Made by a program: the position numbers and the translations under genes. From assembly GCA_023213395.1 (NCBI GenBank), contig CM041465.1:91581741-91645740 (forward strand): a DNA stretch of 64,000 nt, read 5' to 3'. Numbering within the stretch: the first letter of the stretch is position 1; every line of letters begins with the position of its first letter. The stretch comes from Cycas panzhihuaensis (Eukaryota > Cycadophyta). A model generated the notes under the pieces. That model was given only the letters and a program-made list of their open reading frames with translations. It had not been told where the DNA came from and ran no database searches. Shown here piece after piece: positions 1 through 11,244 of the stretch.

Positions 1-774
1 TCTAACCAAGTTTCAGTTAGAAGATGCTCGACCAGTGATTTTACCTATGGACCTTAATACCAAACTCTCAACTAAAGGTGATATTAGGGAGACAGATGCA
101 ATACTCTACAGGGAACTTGTAGGTAGTCTCATCTACACTACGGATACAAGGCTAGATATTTCGTACTCTATCAATATTCTTGCTCGTTACATGACAAATC
201 CTAGCAAAATCATTGGCAGGTAGCAGTGCGAGTGTTGAGATACCTTAAGACGAATAACAAATATGGTCTGTTGTATGAACCTAATTCAGATTTCAAGCTT
301 TCTGCATACACATACTTAAACTTTGTAGCAGATAAAGATATAGGAAGATCTATGTCTGGGTATGTAATGTTTTTTGGAACAGTACCAATATCATGAAGAT
401 CTAGATGGTAGAAGATAGTTACATATTCAATTGATGAAGCTTAATACATTGTTACTTTTGAGACCAGTAAGGAGGTTATATGGCTGAGAAAATTACTGGA
501 AATATTGAATATCACATAAATAAGTCCTACAAGTCTTTGTGTGGATAATCAATCAATAATCTGTATGGCAAAAAATCCTATATTTCACAATCATACTAAA
601 CACATAAGTACGAAAGTCCACAGGATTAGAGAACTTATTCATGACAGCATAATTCAAGTGGAATACTTCCCCACAGTAGATCAAGTGGCCAATATATTTA
701 CCAAATAACTGTAAAAGGTGAAGTTTGAATATTTCTGAAGGTAGATCAACCTTAGGGCCTCCATCTTCAATTAA
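1..774 (+). pseudogene. Copia family B: RT C-terminus and RNase H remnant (5' part outside window)
   Basis: C-terminal end of a Ty1/copia polyprotein, cut by the window start. Residues such as LYRELVGSLIYTTDTR (from about 110) are the RT-RNase H connection of plant copia elements, followed by KYGLLYEPNSDFKLSAYT and DNQSIICM of RNase H. The whole stretch is a close relative of 53874-54645, which is the same region of a longer copy. It ends at a TAA (772-774) at the same place as that copy. It is broken by several stops and at least one frameshift near 223-235. The first RNase H aspartate position reads Y (AYTYLNF where the relative has AYIDLDF), so it could not be catalytic. Clearly a dead copy. 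Confidence 0.9.
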
Positions 775-1222
775 TCAAAGAAGATGACAACATGATCATC
801 ATACTCTATTCTTTTCGTGAAAACCTCTTATGGGTGCATAAGAATAAAAGTAAGTCTCTGCTCTATCCTATTTATGAAAACACCATGTGGGCATGGAAGG
901 ATAAAGGTTATACTAGTTTTGGAAAATATGAACATATGAAAACCCAAAAGGGCATAGGGTATGACCAAACAATATATGGAGACATAGTAGATTAAGCTGC
1001 ACATTTAAGCTGTTTGGCTATCAGGCTGCATCAAAGAGCCACCTTAGCCATTTTGATTTATAAAAGGGGCTATAGATCGTAGAAAGTCTATGGGTTTTTA
1101 TTCTCTATGAGGGTTTTCCCACAAAAGTTTCATTTAAAATTTTAATATAATAATGAGGCTCAAATGAAAACCTCATAGAATAGATTTTCTTAAAAATGAC
1201 TTTCCATCATTAAAGGGGGGAT
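775..1222 (+). other. 3' UTR of copia family B with degenerate tandem repeats and PPT
   Basis: Non-coding region between the RNase H stop and the 3' LTR. It holds about three imperfect copies of a 50-55 bp unit built around GTGAAAACCYCTTRTGGG (about 815-965), also seen in the other copia copies of this family. It ends in a polypurine tract, AAAGGGGGGA at 1212-1221, directly before the LTR. The small ORFs that cross it are not supported as genes. Confidence 0.75.
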
Positions 1223-1533
1223 TAAAAGAGGTTAATGTATTAAGGTCATTTATGTATATTAATTGCGTGACCTTAGGATATATTGTTAGCATTAGTCTCT
1301 TAATGAAATGCACTTTGTGTGCATTTAGATGTAATTTCAGGTTCATATCATTAGGCAGGAGAATTCTAATCCTAATGCTCACCCTCATTAATAAAAGGTG
1401 AAATCTCAAGGAGGGAGTCATTATTCATTCACACCTTTAAGCTTGCTCTCATATCTTGTTTCATATCTTTTTCATTCTCCATTTCCATTATGTGTATGTG
1501 AGTGATTTATTTCATAGATCCATCCTTCCTTCA
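1223..1533 (+). repeat. Family B 3' LTR (311 bp)
   Basis: Starts TAAAAGAGGTTAATG (TG changed to TA) right after the polypurine tract and ends CATCCTTCCTTCA. The same 311-bp unit occurs inverted at 8801-9111, where it abuts a PBS, which fixes both ends. It also occurs near-complete at 55093-55388. The next base starts gypsy gag sequence, so 1533/1534 is an insertion junction. The expected 5-bp target duplicate is TGATT (1534-1538); its partner lies outside the window. Confidence 0.85.
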
Positions 1534-3275
1534 TGATTGTAATAGATTTTAAGGCTAAGCACTTAGCTATGGTCGAATTATATATCGTTGCCTCCATTTT
1601 AAGGACCTTAGCATGGATCTCAAGGTATAAGGTATTAATGAAGATATCCCTCTTTAAATGCTTAGGTAATGTAGACTTTGAGGAATGGAGGAGGTTATGG
1701 AAGTGGTGACCAAAGTCTGAATTAAGCTCATATTGCCCTTGTTTAAGTGAGAGAAGTGCTTTAGTGTCCCTCTTAAATGGCCTCATAACATCAAAATAGT
1801 TGATAAATGAGTCTAATTATTAGAAGTAGTGAATATAATGGGATAAGAGATGATAAAACCACTTGAGAGTATCCCCTTAGAGTGACCTAGGGAATAACTT
1901 CATCAAAATGTGGTCATAGGCCCAATAATCAATACATGCCATGGTGAATGCCTTGACATGATTAATGGGGTCCTAAGATGATGTGCCATCAAATGTAAGT
2001 ACTTATAGGGGAAGTGGGGGTAAGTTAGTCCTTAAGGCATCCATGGAAAGGGGGCTTGACCTATAATCCATGAAAGGACATGCCCCAAGTTAGATTAAAG
2101 GGTTGGAAGGAAGATATTTGGGTGGAGAGTACTACCTAGCTCTAGCATAGGATGAATAAGGTGGATATGTAAGATAAGAAGTATGCCCTTATTAGTAAGG
2201 GGTATATGAGGATGCGAGGTAAGACATCCCTCTATATGGATGAGGAGGGACCATACCTGAATATGAGTAGGCAAGGTATGGAGGTAGTCGAGGGTTCCTC
2301 AGACCACCTTGTACTTGAGTAAGATAAGAGGGGGCAAATAAATCATTGGCATTTAAGGAATGAAGGTGGAGAAAGGTGGCACATGAGGTGCCATGCGTGC
2401 CCCTTGATGGGGGAAATAGGATGAAGTTGGTTATGTGACATGGGATGTGGGGTGTGGAAGGGGGTTTTACCTAAAAGGTCCTCCTATATAGGGAGCAACC
2501 CTATAGGGTTGGAGAGGATCCACCCCATAGGTGGGTAGGGGGTGAGAGCCCCCATGCTCCAACAACTAGGACATGTAGCCTAATGGAACAAAAAGTGAGG
2601 AGCCCTTGTGATATATACATGGGTAAATAAGCATTCATCCTCCATGTCCTATATACTAGGGATGAGAAGGGATGGGTGGAATGATAGGGGGAACTAAGAT
2701 CATGCTCGATTAGGGGATAGAGGTTTATAAAGGAGAAACACTTACCATAGCCTTAGATTGGGCTTAGGCTTATGTAGTTCCTTCCTCTAATGAAACATTT
2801 ATAGAAGAAGATGTAAAAGTCATATCTTGGGGAGGAGATGCACTGATTTGAGTTAACGTGGGGAGAGGGGCTAGGATAGAGGTTAATGTTGTGCTAAAGA
2901 GAAATTGATGGGCTTACCTAGGGGGAATTTCTCCTATCATCACTTCGAAATAGGCCTTCAAAGCCTCTATCCTATCACAAGGAGGTGTATGAGCTTAGTC
3001 AAAAGGGGGGACATGCTCTCCTTACTTCCCTAAGTGGGTGGAAAAAATAAAGGGAGCTTATCCAAAATCTTAAACAAGGTCATGTGGTGGAGGTCCCCTA
3101 ATAATATAGGTATGGGGGGGCTAGTCAGGTTTTGATAGAACTCAATAGCCTCTTGTGTATAATATGATGTGTCTCTGCCTACATGGGCATGATCCTGATA
3201 GGGATAAGGGGTCTTAGATGGAGGCCAATCTTGGGCATATGGATCATAAGCCCAATCAGCGAGGTAGACCATCAT
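1534..3275 (-). pseudogene. Tat-like Ty3/gypsy gag, truncated by copia insertion
   Basis: Minus-strand gag, structural protein of a Ty3/gypsy retrotransposon. The probable start is the second Met of MMVYLADWAYDPYAQ (about 3272), which aligns with MEGYSSD at 56956 in the plus-strand copy. After a long Pro/Tyr-rich N-terminal part comes the gag core: MDYRSSPLSMDALRTNLPP (from 2071), then ACIDYWAYDHILMKLFP, GDTLKWFYHL, and LKRDIFINTLYLEIHAKV toward 1560. The same order is seen at 58020-58600. Coding is lost at 1534 where the copia element is inserted in the codon run LALKSIT. Several in-frame stops, mostly at positions where the sister copy has Gln or Trp. Confidence 0.85.
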
Positions 3276-3511
3276 AGGTGACTCTTAGTCACTTAATGAA
3301 ATGGGGGTGTATATAGGATCAAGATCCAAAGGAGAAATGCCTCATAAATGATGAGAGAGTTATCACATTTAAAGATTGATTGATTACCTTAGATGAGTGA
3401 TGTGAAGGATAGGTCCCTTCTATGATAAAAGGTTGGGCACTCTAACTAAACTAAAAATGAGCAAAAGAGATGGGAAGGCCTAGTTGTATTAAAAGCCTCC
3501 CTACTAGCGAG

Positions 3512-3528
3512 TCCCAGTATGGTTGCTA
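3512..3528 (-). other. Primer-binding site of the minus-strand Tat-like gypsy
   Basis: On the minus strand this reads TAGCAACCATACTGGGA, one base after an LTR end ...GTATTTCA (3530 on the plus strand is the LTR edge). The plus-strand sister copy has TGGCGACCATACTGGGGA at 56694-56711 in the same position. From memory, Tat/Ogre elements use a TGGCGACTC-type PBS assigned to tRNA-Arg, and this resembles it. Confidence 0.65.
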
Positions 3529-3529
3529 G

Positions 3530-3870
3530 TGAAATACTCCTCATGTTGGTGTGGTAGATAACTATTCTTTTTTCACTATTAAAGGTATAGGGTGTAGATA
3601 TTAAACGTATGGAAAAGTATACCTACAACCCCACCTAGGGTATTTTTGTGCCTCTTGAATAGGGGAGTGAGGTAATTCTATGTGCCTATAGATAGAGTGG
3701 AGACTAAACTAAGGACAAGTTTATGGGTATGTGCATGTGAGTAGGCTTGCTATTCTAGTTTTAGGGATCTAATGGCTAGTTAGGGTGAAAAATCACGCCT
3801 CTACATGTAACTACATGCTTCTTTTATTTTTTAAATAATTAACAAATAAGCCCTAGCTAATGTTATAATG
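3530..3870 (-). repeat. 5' LTR end of the minus-strand Tat-like gypsy (outer limit unknown)
   Basis: Sequence immediately upstream (minus sense) of the PBS, so it must be the U5 end of the 5' LTR. It ends TTTCA next to the PBS. I could not find the other LTR edge, so the outer coordinate is only a guess. No ORF in it has support. Confidence 0.45.
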
Positions 3871-5246
3871 TCACCCCATGGATTTGGGACTCACAACCAT
3901 GTGAACCCTTTTCCCATTTTGGGCTTAGGATTGATCCATAACGAAAGGACCTATCTGCCTACTTCTAATGCAATGCAATATGAAGTAAGTAAAAAAGGAA
4001 AAAAAATGAAAATATTTTTTGGCTCTCTTTTTTATCTTTTTATCTTTTTTTTTTGGTGGAGGTGGAGGTGAAAAGACTCCTTTTTTCTAAAGAAAGAAAA
4101 ATAAAAGAAGAAACAACTTCTTTTTCCTTTTTTGTTTCTACGCTTTCCTTTTTCCTAAACTTTTTGTCTTCAGAAAGAAACTAGGGGGGATAAAAAAGGG
4201 GGAGATAAGTCAAGTACAATTACTTTTTAGTCCCTTTCTTTTTGTTCTTTAGAAAATAAAAGACTTCCTTTCCTTTTCCCTCCCCCCCCCCCTCTCTCTC
4301 TTTCTCTCTCTTTTTTTGATTAAAAGAAAAAATAACAAGCTAAAATAGGTGAAAGGAAGCGTACCTGGTAAAAGTAGAGTTTGCTAGTTGAACAAGATCC
4401 CCCTTCATATTATAGTAAATGTATCAAGAAGTAATTGTAATAAAAAAACACTATAATACACTTATAAATCAAATCTGGTAGCATTTCTACTCATTATATA
4501 TACTTATGATGAAAAAAAGAAAGTAATAAAAGCTCTAAAATTAGAAAATGTAGGTTAATTTCAATGAATTAAGGATATCTTTTTAAGAGCTACTAGTAGA
4601 AGAGCCTAAGTTGAGAAATCCCAAATTATTTGGCCAATAATAAGGGAGATTCTTAAACTCCTTTCTTCCTGCAACAATGCTAGTTTTCCTACAAGGTAAT
4701 TGCTTAACTAAAAGGATAACAACATAGGCACAATATCTCAACCATGTAAAGTGACTTTAAAAAAGTCAAACCAAAAGATATTAGAAATGACAAATAAGAA
4801 ATAGAGGGAGGAATCCTTAGAATAGTTCTAATGTCCCCTAAATATGATGGTCTTCCTAAGTGATACTTGGGTGCCACCTCCCTTTATTATCTCTCCTTCT
4901 AAAACTATGGAAGAAAGAAGGAAAAGATGGCCTAGCAAGGAAAGCATGATGTAAAGAAATAGTTAAGTAAGCAATGGCAATCAAATGTACTAAAACCAAA
5001 TATAAAGAAGTGATAAAACATGAAGGAAATCTTACCCAAAATAAAAGGAGGATTACCTCTTCCTTGGATGATAGGGAAGGCTAATGGCTATTGATTCCTC
5101 TACAAAGGTTGACTCTCATTGTAGATGGTGTGAAATCTCCAAGGATGTAGTCCTACAATTTTGATAGCATAATAATGTGGTTTATGGTCTCTCTTTATCT
5201 CCCTCTTCCAATAGAGAAATGAGGAGATTTTATAGATGAAGGCATG
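3871..5246. other. Gene-free low-complexity stretch
   Basis: No supported gene. Contains poly-T/poly-A-rich and CT-rich runs (about 4010-4330, including a C-run and (CT)n at 4285-4310) that look like internal leader or LTR sequence of an old retrotransposon. The minus-strand part next to 5247 is the leader that follows the PBS of LTR D. Confidence 0.5.
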
Positions 5247-5258
5247 GCTTTGATACCA
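5247..5258 (-). other. Primer-binding site next to LTR D
   Basis: Minus strand TGGTATCAAAGC, matching the initiator-tRNA-Met PBS of plant copia elements (canonical TGGTATCAGAGC). It abuts the LTR edge at 5259. Confidence 0.85.
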
Positions 5259-5657
5259 TGAGAAAAATATGAAGATGTAACAATATAAACTCATGAGTAT
5301 AAAACATTAAACATGTAAAGTAAACACCATCAAATATAATCATCACCACAAGACACCAAGATTTATATGTGGAAAACCCAATGTGGGAAAAACCACATGA
5401 GAAGGTGGAGTTAGGACTCCGCTTACGATCATAATGATTACATCTTTCTCCTCTCTCCTTTCTCTAGTTCTCAAGTGGTGAGAGTACAAATATATAGTGA
5501 TAATCACCTCATGAGTAGCCTATCACATACAATGAGCTGTTACAACATCTAATAGTAGGATAACATGGATATATGTGCATCTCACATATGTCGAAGTAGG
5601 TGAATGGTGGGAAGTACATGTGTGCAATAAGTCCACATTAAACATTATGTTTTAACA
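5259..5657 (-). repeat. Copia-type LTR D (399 bp), flanked by both a PBS and a PPT
   Basis: Minus-strand LTR running TGTTAAAACATAATG ... ATATTTTTCTCA, bounded by TG and CA. On its 3' side (minus sense) is a PBS (5247-5258). On its 5' side is a polypurine tract ATGGGAGAG (5658-5666). The GGAGTCCTAACTCC and TTTTCCCACATTGGG segments are typical of plant copia LTRs, from memory. A normal LTR has only one of these neighbours, so this LTR appears to join two element units. No partner LTR was found in the window. Confidence 0.75.
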
Positions 5658-7272
5658 CTCTCCCATAATGTTTAATGTTCTTGAATCTTGATCTTGGGTC
5701 TTCATGTCTTCATCTTGTATGCTGGCACCTATAACCTGTAACTGTCACCTATATCATGTATGTAGTATCACCTATAGCCTATATCCTATAACCCGTTTCC
5801 TATATCTTGTAACCTATTTCCTCTATTCTATATCCTGTAATCTATTTCTTGTATTATGTATCTTGTAACCTATTTCCTGTGTAGTATGAGTGAATTCGTC
5901 ACACTGTATAGCTTGAGAAGAGCTTCTATATTAATCACCAATATCATATGTAACCTTCAAAAGACCTATAACTATATGCTATCTCTATAAAACTATATAT
6001 AAAGTGTTTTATGCACATCTTCATATCTTCACTTGTGTGGTGGCTATTTTCAATCTACATTAAGTTGTCCATCAAATCAAGCAAAGTGATATATGAGTCC
6101 ATATAAAACAAAATCCATCTACTTAAATACATGGGTGACTAACTGTTGTAATCACCAATTTACTAGGAAATTACTTCAAATACATGGTTCATTTTCTTTC
6201 TAAATTGCTTGTAGGACCATGTCAAAGTTTTATTAGTTGGATTAAGTCAACAATTGGATCATCTTAAACAATCAACTCTAAGACCGAGCTAACCTATTTG
6301 GCAATGGTAAGTTAACTGTAACAAGGTAATTGTACTTAACTTCTAACTAAATAACATTAACTACTTTAATATCTAGGTGATATGTATGTTTGTTTAGGGA
6401 TTTTGTCATTTGCTAAACTAAATATGATGTTGTGAAGGGGAAATCAACAACCAACATATCAAGTATATTTCATATGATAAATCCATCAAACATTTCTTAC
6501 TTAATATATAATTTTGAATTGAAATAAGCCTCAAAATATCATAAATGGGCATCAAAATACTTGATTTTAAACTAAACTTTAATAATCATCCACCATTCTT
6601 CAAAAATAAATTCACCACCATGTTTGGAGCAATGAAAAAGATTAGAATTGATTAAAATTTTAGAAAAAAATAAAGCTCAAATAACTTGAATATAAAGGTC
6701 AACTTGAGTAGCAAATATCTCCCTCAAATCATCTCCAAATCTAGCTAAATTTAATTCCAAATTATAGAGCTCTGAATTAGCTTTCTAACGCTTTAGACAA
6801 TTCATAAATAGGATAACTATTGTAGAGATATTATAGAAATAGTGTAAGTATATTTTTGGAGCTTTATGCGACTTGTGTGCAAATACAGGTGACCAAAGCA
6901 GAAATGTGGAACCCTAACAGAGGGTCAAATAGGCTTAAAATGAGACAAAATTTTAGAAAAAGGTATGTAATGATGATAGGTACCCAATAGAATTAGAAAT
7001 TAAAAAAAAAAAATCTTGTATTTAAGAAAACAAAGCTATGAAAGTCTAGTGTTTTCCATGGACCATACAACGAAGAATAGAGCCAAAAATAGCCAAAAAA
7101 CTCCAAAAATCTCCTCTCTTAGGCACTAAAAATAGGTCTGATATTACTAAAAACCCTAGTAATACTTAAATAATTAACAATCATCAGTAATATGTTTAAA
7201 ACAAGCAAAAAAATATGATTTTTCACATGTTTTCTTCAACAAAATTGAGTAAAACCCCAAATGGATGCAAAC
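5658..7272 (-). other. 3' UTR-like remnant upstream of LTR D with 20-bp-scale repeats
   Basis: Sequence preceding LTR D on the minus strand. It starts with the PPT, then about 5720-5885 holds degenerate tandem units of the type CCTRTATCCTGTAAYCTATTTC (plus strand). The rest, to 7272, is AT-rich with no supportable ORF. It stops abruptly at 7272/7273 where family-B leader sequence begins, so this edge is a rearrangement or truncation point. Confidence 0.45.
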
Positions 7273-8786
7273 TATGACGGATATTGGACCAGGTTAATTT
7301 TAATCTTGTATTAAGATTTTCAGTTTTCTCGAGTGGTTATCAAGATTATCCTTGATTGGAGGCCATAGGTATGGATAACCTATCCATCTACCATTATTTC
7401 AGTTAAGACCAAACCCAGTGTGAAACTCACATCTCCTTTAGGGCCTGGACTTTGGCCAACCTTAGTCTATTTCAACTAAGGCGAGTGTGCACACAATTCA
7501 AGAATTGTCAGTATAAAGCATACAGATGAGATTCCTTTTAGAAATAGTGTAAGATGTTCCCAAATAACTAAAAAGTAAAATGGAAAGTTACCAAATATGC
7601 TTGCTTATTTTTCTTGATTTCTTTGTTGTTGTTGCTACTTTATGTGATACTTTATGCTATATGTACAATAGAAAAAGCATGCTAGATTTAGCAGGAGAAC
7701 CAGATGTTGCTTCCGATCCAAGGTTTCCCTTGCTTTAGTACAATGTTTCCAAATATGTTTTTGAAATTTTTGATATAAAAGCTACAATGGAAAAAAAAGC
7801 AGATCAACTTACCACTAAAATGCTAATTTTTCTAAATCTATATGCATGTTATTTTGTCATATTTTGTGATTTTTTCACAAAATTTATAAATAATGATAAA
7901 TGGACATAATTTTTAAAAAATTTATAAATATGAAGGTATAAATGATGAAATCTAAATTTATGACAAAAGGAAAAAGTGTTTATAATATCATTTCTGATAG
8001 ATTAGTGAAGTCATATTTCTGAAAAGGCATAAAAAAAAAAAAATTATGCCTGAAAAAGCATAACAAAAGAATCTTACCAGATTCACTATCTCAGAATCTA
8101 AACTTCAATATGTCAAAAGTTATGTTTTTACATGTACATCAACTTTCCCTTCTATACCATCTCCAAAATCAATTAAAAAATTGTCCAAAATGCCCTCACA
8201 ATGTCCTTTGTGAAGTTAAGTAGACAAATTTAACAACCGTGAGAAAATAGTATAGATCTCACTAACCAGTGGATGAAGTTTGATGAGATTTATCTTAAAC
8301 TAATACTAAGACATAAATATACTAGATCCCTTAATAAAACTTTTAGATTTTTATCTTATAATTAAAGGATTTCATTAGGAAAAGTGCCTTAAATCACTTA
8401 TTCATAAAATTTACCCTTTTGTCTCAACCAAAACTCACTGATATAGGCTAAATCTAAAGTTTCTCTAGAAGACAAAAATGATCCTCTAGTGAGGGTAACC
8501 TTGCATGCCAAATTTTATCAAAATCTGAGATGGTCAAATTTTTCATAAAATTGTAGGTCTTTAATGCTTTCGAGACTATTCCGATAGTTGAATGGCTTCA
8601 AAACCCTGTATTCTTCATTTCTAAATTTTTGTACATATATGAAAAATAATAACATACAAAGTACTATAATTTTGAGCTCTCAAAATGTTAAAAATAATGA
8701 ATGTACTCTCAATACTTCATATTGAAAGTGAAGGAGAGGCAAAATGACTCTATGTAAGTGGAATGGAGTGAATAGATCCCCTTCTA
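7273..8786 (-). other. Truncated 5' leader of a family-B copia element
   Basis: Minus-strand non-coding leader directly after a PBS. It matches the plus-strand leader at 48099-49640 over its length (for example AGAAGGGGATCTATTCACTC after the PBS and GGTTATCAAGATTATCC near the far end) and then stops at 7273, just after a segment reading AATATCCGTCATAG. No gag follows, so the element was cut here. Confidence 0.8.
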
Positions 8787-8798
8787 GCTCTGATACCA
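8787..8798 (-). other. Primer-binding site of the minus-strand family-B copy
   Basis: Minus strand TGGTATCAGAGC, the exact initiator-tRNA-Met PBS motif used by many plant copia elements, two bases from the LTR edge at 8801. Confidence 0.9.
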
Positions 8799-8800
8799 CA

Positions 8801-9111
8801 TGAAGGAAGGATAGATCTAGGGAATAAATCACTCACATGCACACAATGGCAATGGAGAATGAAAAAGAGATGAAACAAGATATGAAAGTAAGCTTGGAGG
8901 TGAGAATGAATAATGACTCCCTCCTTAAGATTTTGCTTTTTATTAATGAGGATGAGCATTAGGGTTAGGATTTTCCTGCCTAATGACATGAACCTGAAAT
9001 TACATCTAAATGCACACAAAGTGCATTTCATTAAGAGACTAATGCTAACAATATATCCTAAGGTCACATAATTAATCAACACAAATGACCTTGATACATT
9101 AACCTCTTTCA
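8801..9111 (-). repeat. Family B 5' LTR (311 bp)
   Basis: Minus strand from TGAAAGAGGTTAATG to CTATCCTTCCTTCA, 311 bp, the same length as the copy at 1223-1533. The adjoining PBS shows it is a 5' LTR. It defines the true ends of the family-B LTR used to interpret the chimera at 47999-55626. The 135-codon ORF running across it antisense to the plus strand has no support as a gene. Confidence 0.9.
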
Positions 9112-10518
9112 GATCCAAGCAAGTCTTAAAAAGATCAATAGAAATATATAATATCATAAGGCATTGCCTCCCCTATGTGACCAAAGGACATAATAACCCT
9201 TGTCCAAGTCCTCTACTAGTACACTTAATAAGACTATAGACTTTTTTACTCCTATCATATGTTCTTTTAAATTGGCACTTAAAGACCTAAAACTTCAACC
9301 CCCACAAAACCCAAATAAACCATAAGCCCAAGCCCATAGTTATAGGCTAGTCTATCAGACCACCTAGACTATGTCATTAATAGAAGACAACCCTAATTCT
9401 TCATAAGGGAAAATGCCAAAGCGTCCTACCAAAAGGAAGAAGTGTTCTGTTCATGGTCAATACACCCATGAGGATGCTTAGTGTTAGATTGAACACCTTG
9501 AACTCACCATTAACCAATTTACCAAGATCTCTTCCCTAACCATGACAATCCTAAACAAGCATTGTGACCTCAAAATTGATGAGGAAGGTGGCATTCTGAA
9601 CCTTAATAAAATGGTACCCCTTATCCCACTTCATTAGATAAACCTAAGGGCAAATCCTTAGTTGATTTATCTTCTCCCTTGAGCCTCACAGCTCAAACTT
9701 CATCACTACACCCTAATTTTAAGAGCAAAAATGTCATTCATATGCTTAAGACTACTCAAGTATATCCTTTGACTTGTTCTTAAGCTACGAAGGAGGCCAA
9801 TGAGGTATTTACTTCATAACAACTTCTTTAGATGCCTCCCCCATTGAGATTCCTATCATCCTAATGGCCATACCTATTTGACTAGGGTGATATGACTTTA
9901 GGAAGGCCCTTCCCCTACCTATGTGTAAGGGGAAGACCACCTCTATAATTGAAGATCTCTATATTATGTCTATAGGGATGTCCATGATGGATGTTTTATA
10001 GAGTTCCCTTAATTAATGAGCTCTACTCATGGAGGCTCTCAGTCAAAAGGAAACACCCATTCATGTGGTGGGCACCACATCATGTGGCCCATCCCTTATT
10101 TATTTTGATCTATATGACCTACCCTCTACCAGTGAGAGATAACTCCATGTGTATTATCCTTTTACCATTATGATTAAAACACCTAAATTTTTCCTAAAGA
10201 GGACTATTTTAGATAATGACTCCTCAGTAACATAATACCCATGTGGATGCTTGAGAAATTAGGTATTAAGGCTCTTAAGCCCATCCCTTGGAAATTTTAA
10301 GGAAATGATGAGAGTGAGAAGGCACCCTTAAGGATAGTGATCCTGCCTCTCACCCTTAAGGATAAGACCATCCCTACCTACATCATTATTTTAGACATCA
10401 ATGCCAGTTATAACCTCCTTTTGGGCCAACATTAATTGCATCAAATATGAGAAGATTATTCCTCACTTTGGGGACAACTCACATTTATCCATAAGAGGTA
10501 AATTTGAGTTGTGGATCA
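9112..10518 (+). pseudogene. Tat-like gypsy A, first half: gag C-terminus and protease-like region
   Basis: Coding remnant homologous to 58830-59960 of the other plus-strand gypsy. It contains KRKKCSVHGQYTHEDA (about 9430-9480), matching the KKCSIHGECFHDD-like gag tail there. It also contains the protease-like stretch KRTILDNDSSV (about 10200-10230), matching KRTIVDNVSSV. Frames are badly broken. Reading stops at 10518 where a copia LTR starts, and homologous sequence resumes at 25558 (the region matching about 59970 in the sister copy). The two pieces are therefore one element split by insertion. Bases 9112-9390 hold nothing recognisable. Confidence 0.75.
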
Positions 10519-10815
10519 TGAAAGGAATGGATCTATATTCCATCTCTATGCACTACACACAAAGACAAACACAGTAGCAAGAGAGACATGAGAGGAAAAA
10601 AGTACTCTCATAAAATGGGGAGGTAAGAATGAGCCTCCTCCATTGTGCTTTTACTTTTATATTGAAAGAGGAAGCACTAGAATTAGGTGAAATAAAATTA
10701 CATATAATGCATATGAAAGTGCATTTCACTTAAGTGATCTAATCTAAAGTTCACTTAAGACCCATTTTAGGAATAATCAACTAATGTAATAACCTTATGA
10801 CATTAACCTGTTTCA
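10519..10815 (-). repeat. Family F LTR 1 (3' LTR of unit 1)
   Basis: 297 bp, plus-strand TGAAAGGAATGGATC to TTAACCTGTTTCA. Followed by PPT sequence ATCTTCCCCTTAA (10816-10828; minus-sense TTAAGGGGAAGAT), marking it as a 3' LTR on the minus strand. Confidence 0.9.
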
Positions 10816-11244
10816 ATCTTCCCCTTAATGGTAGAAGATTATTTCATTATATTTTATTCTATCCTATGAGTTATTCATTTGAGCCTCTTATAAAGCAAAC
10901 TACTATGACACTTTTGTAGGAAACCCTCATGGGGAAGAAAACCTACGAACTTTCTAATCTACTAACCTAACTTAGGTAGCTCTTTAAATGAAGCTAGATA
11001 GCCAATCAGTATAATGAATTTTATAGTTGAAATATATTGAGTTTCCATATACCTTTTAGTCATCCCCCATGCTCTTTCCAGTTTTTATAATTTCTAATAT
11101 TCTAAAATGATACAACTCTTATCCTTTCAGACCCACAAGGGATTTTCATAAATGGGGTAGAGTAGAGATTTACTCTTATCCTTCTACATCCACAAGGGGT
11201 TTTCACAAATGAGATAGAGTATGATGGTTATATTTTTATCTCCT

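Noticed and set aside
5247-5258. tRNA genes suggested by TGGTATCAGAGC-like strings (also at 8787, 34126, 48087, 55389)
   Set aside because: Only the 12-base complement of a tRNA 3' end is present beside an LTR. These are primer-binding sites.
8750-9157. 135-codon ORF on the minus strand as a gene
   Set aside because: It lies almost wholly within a 311-bp LTR repeated elsewhere. It shows no protein motif.
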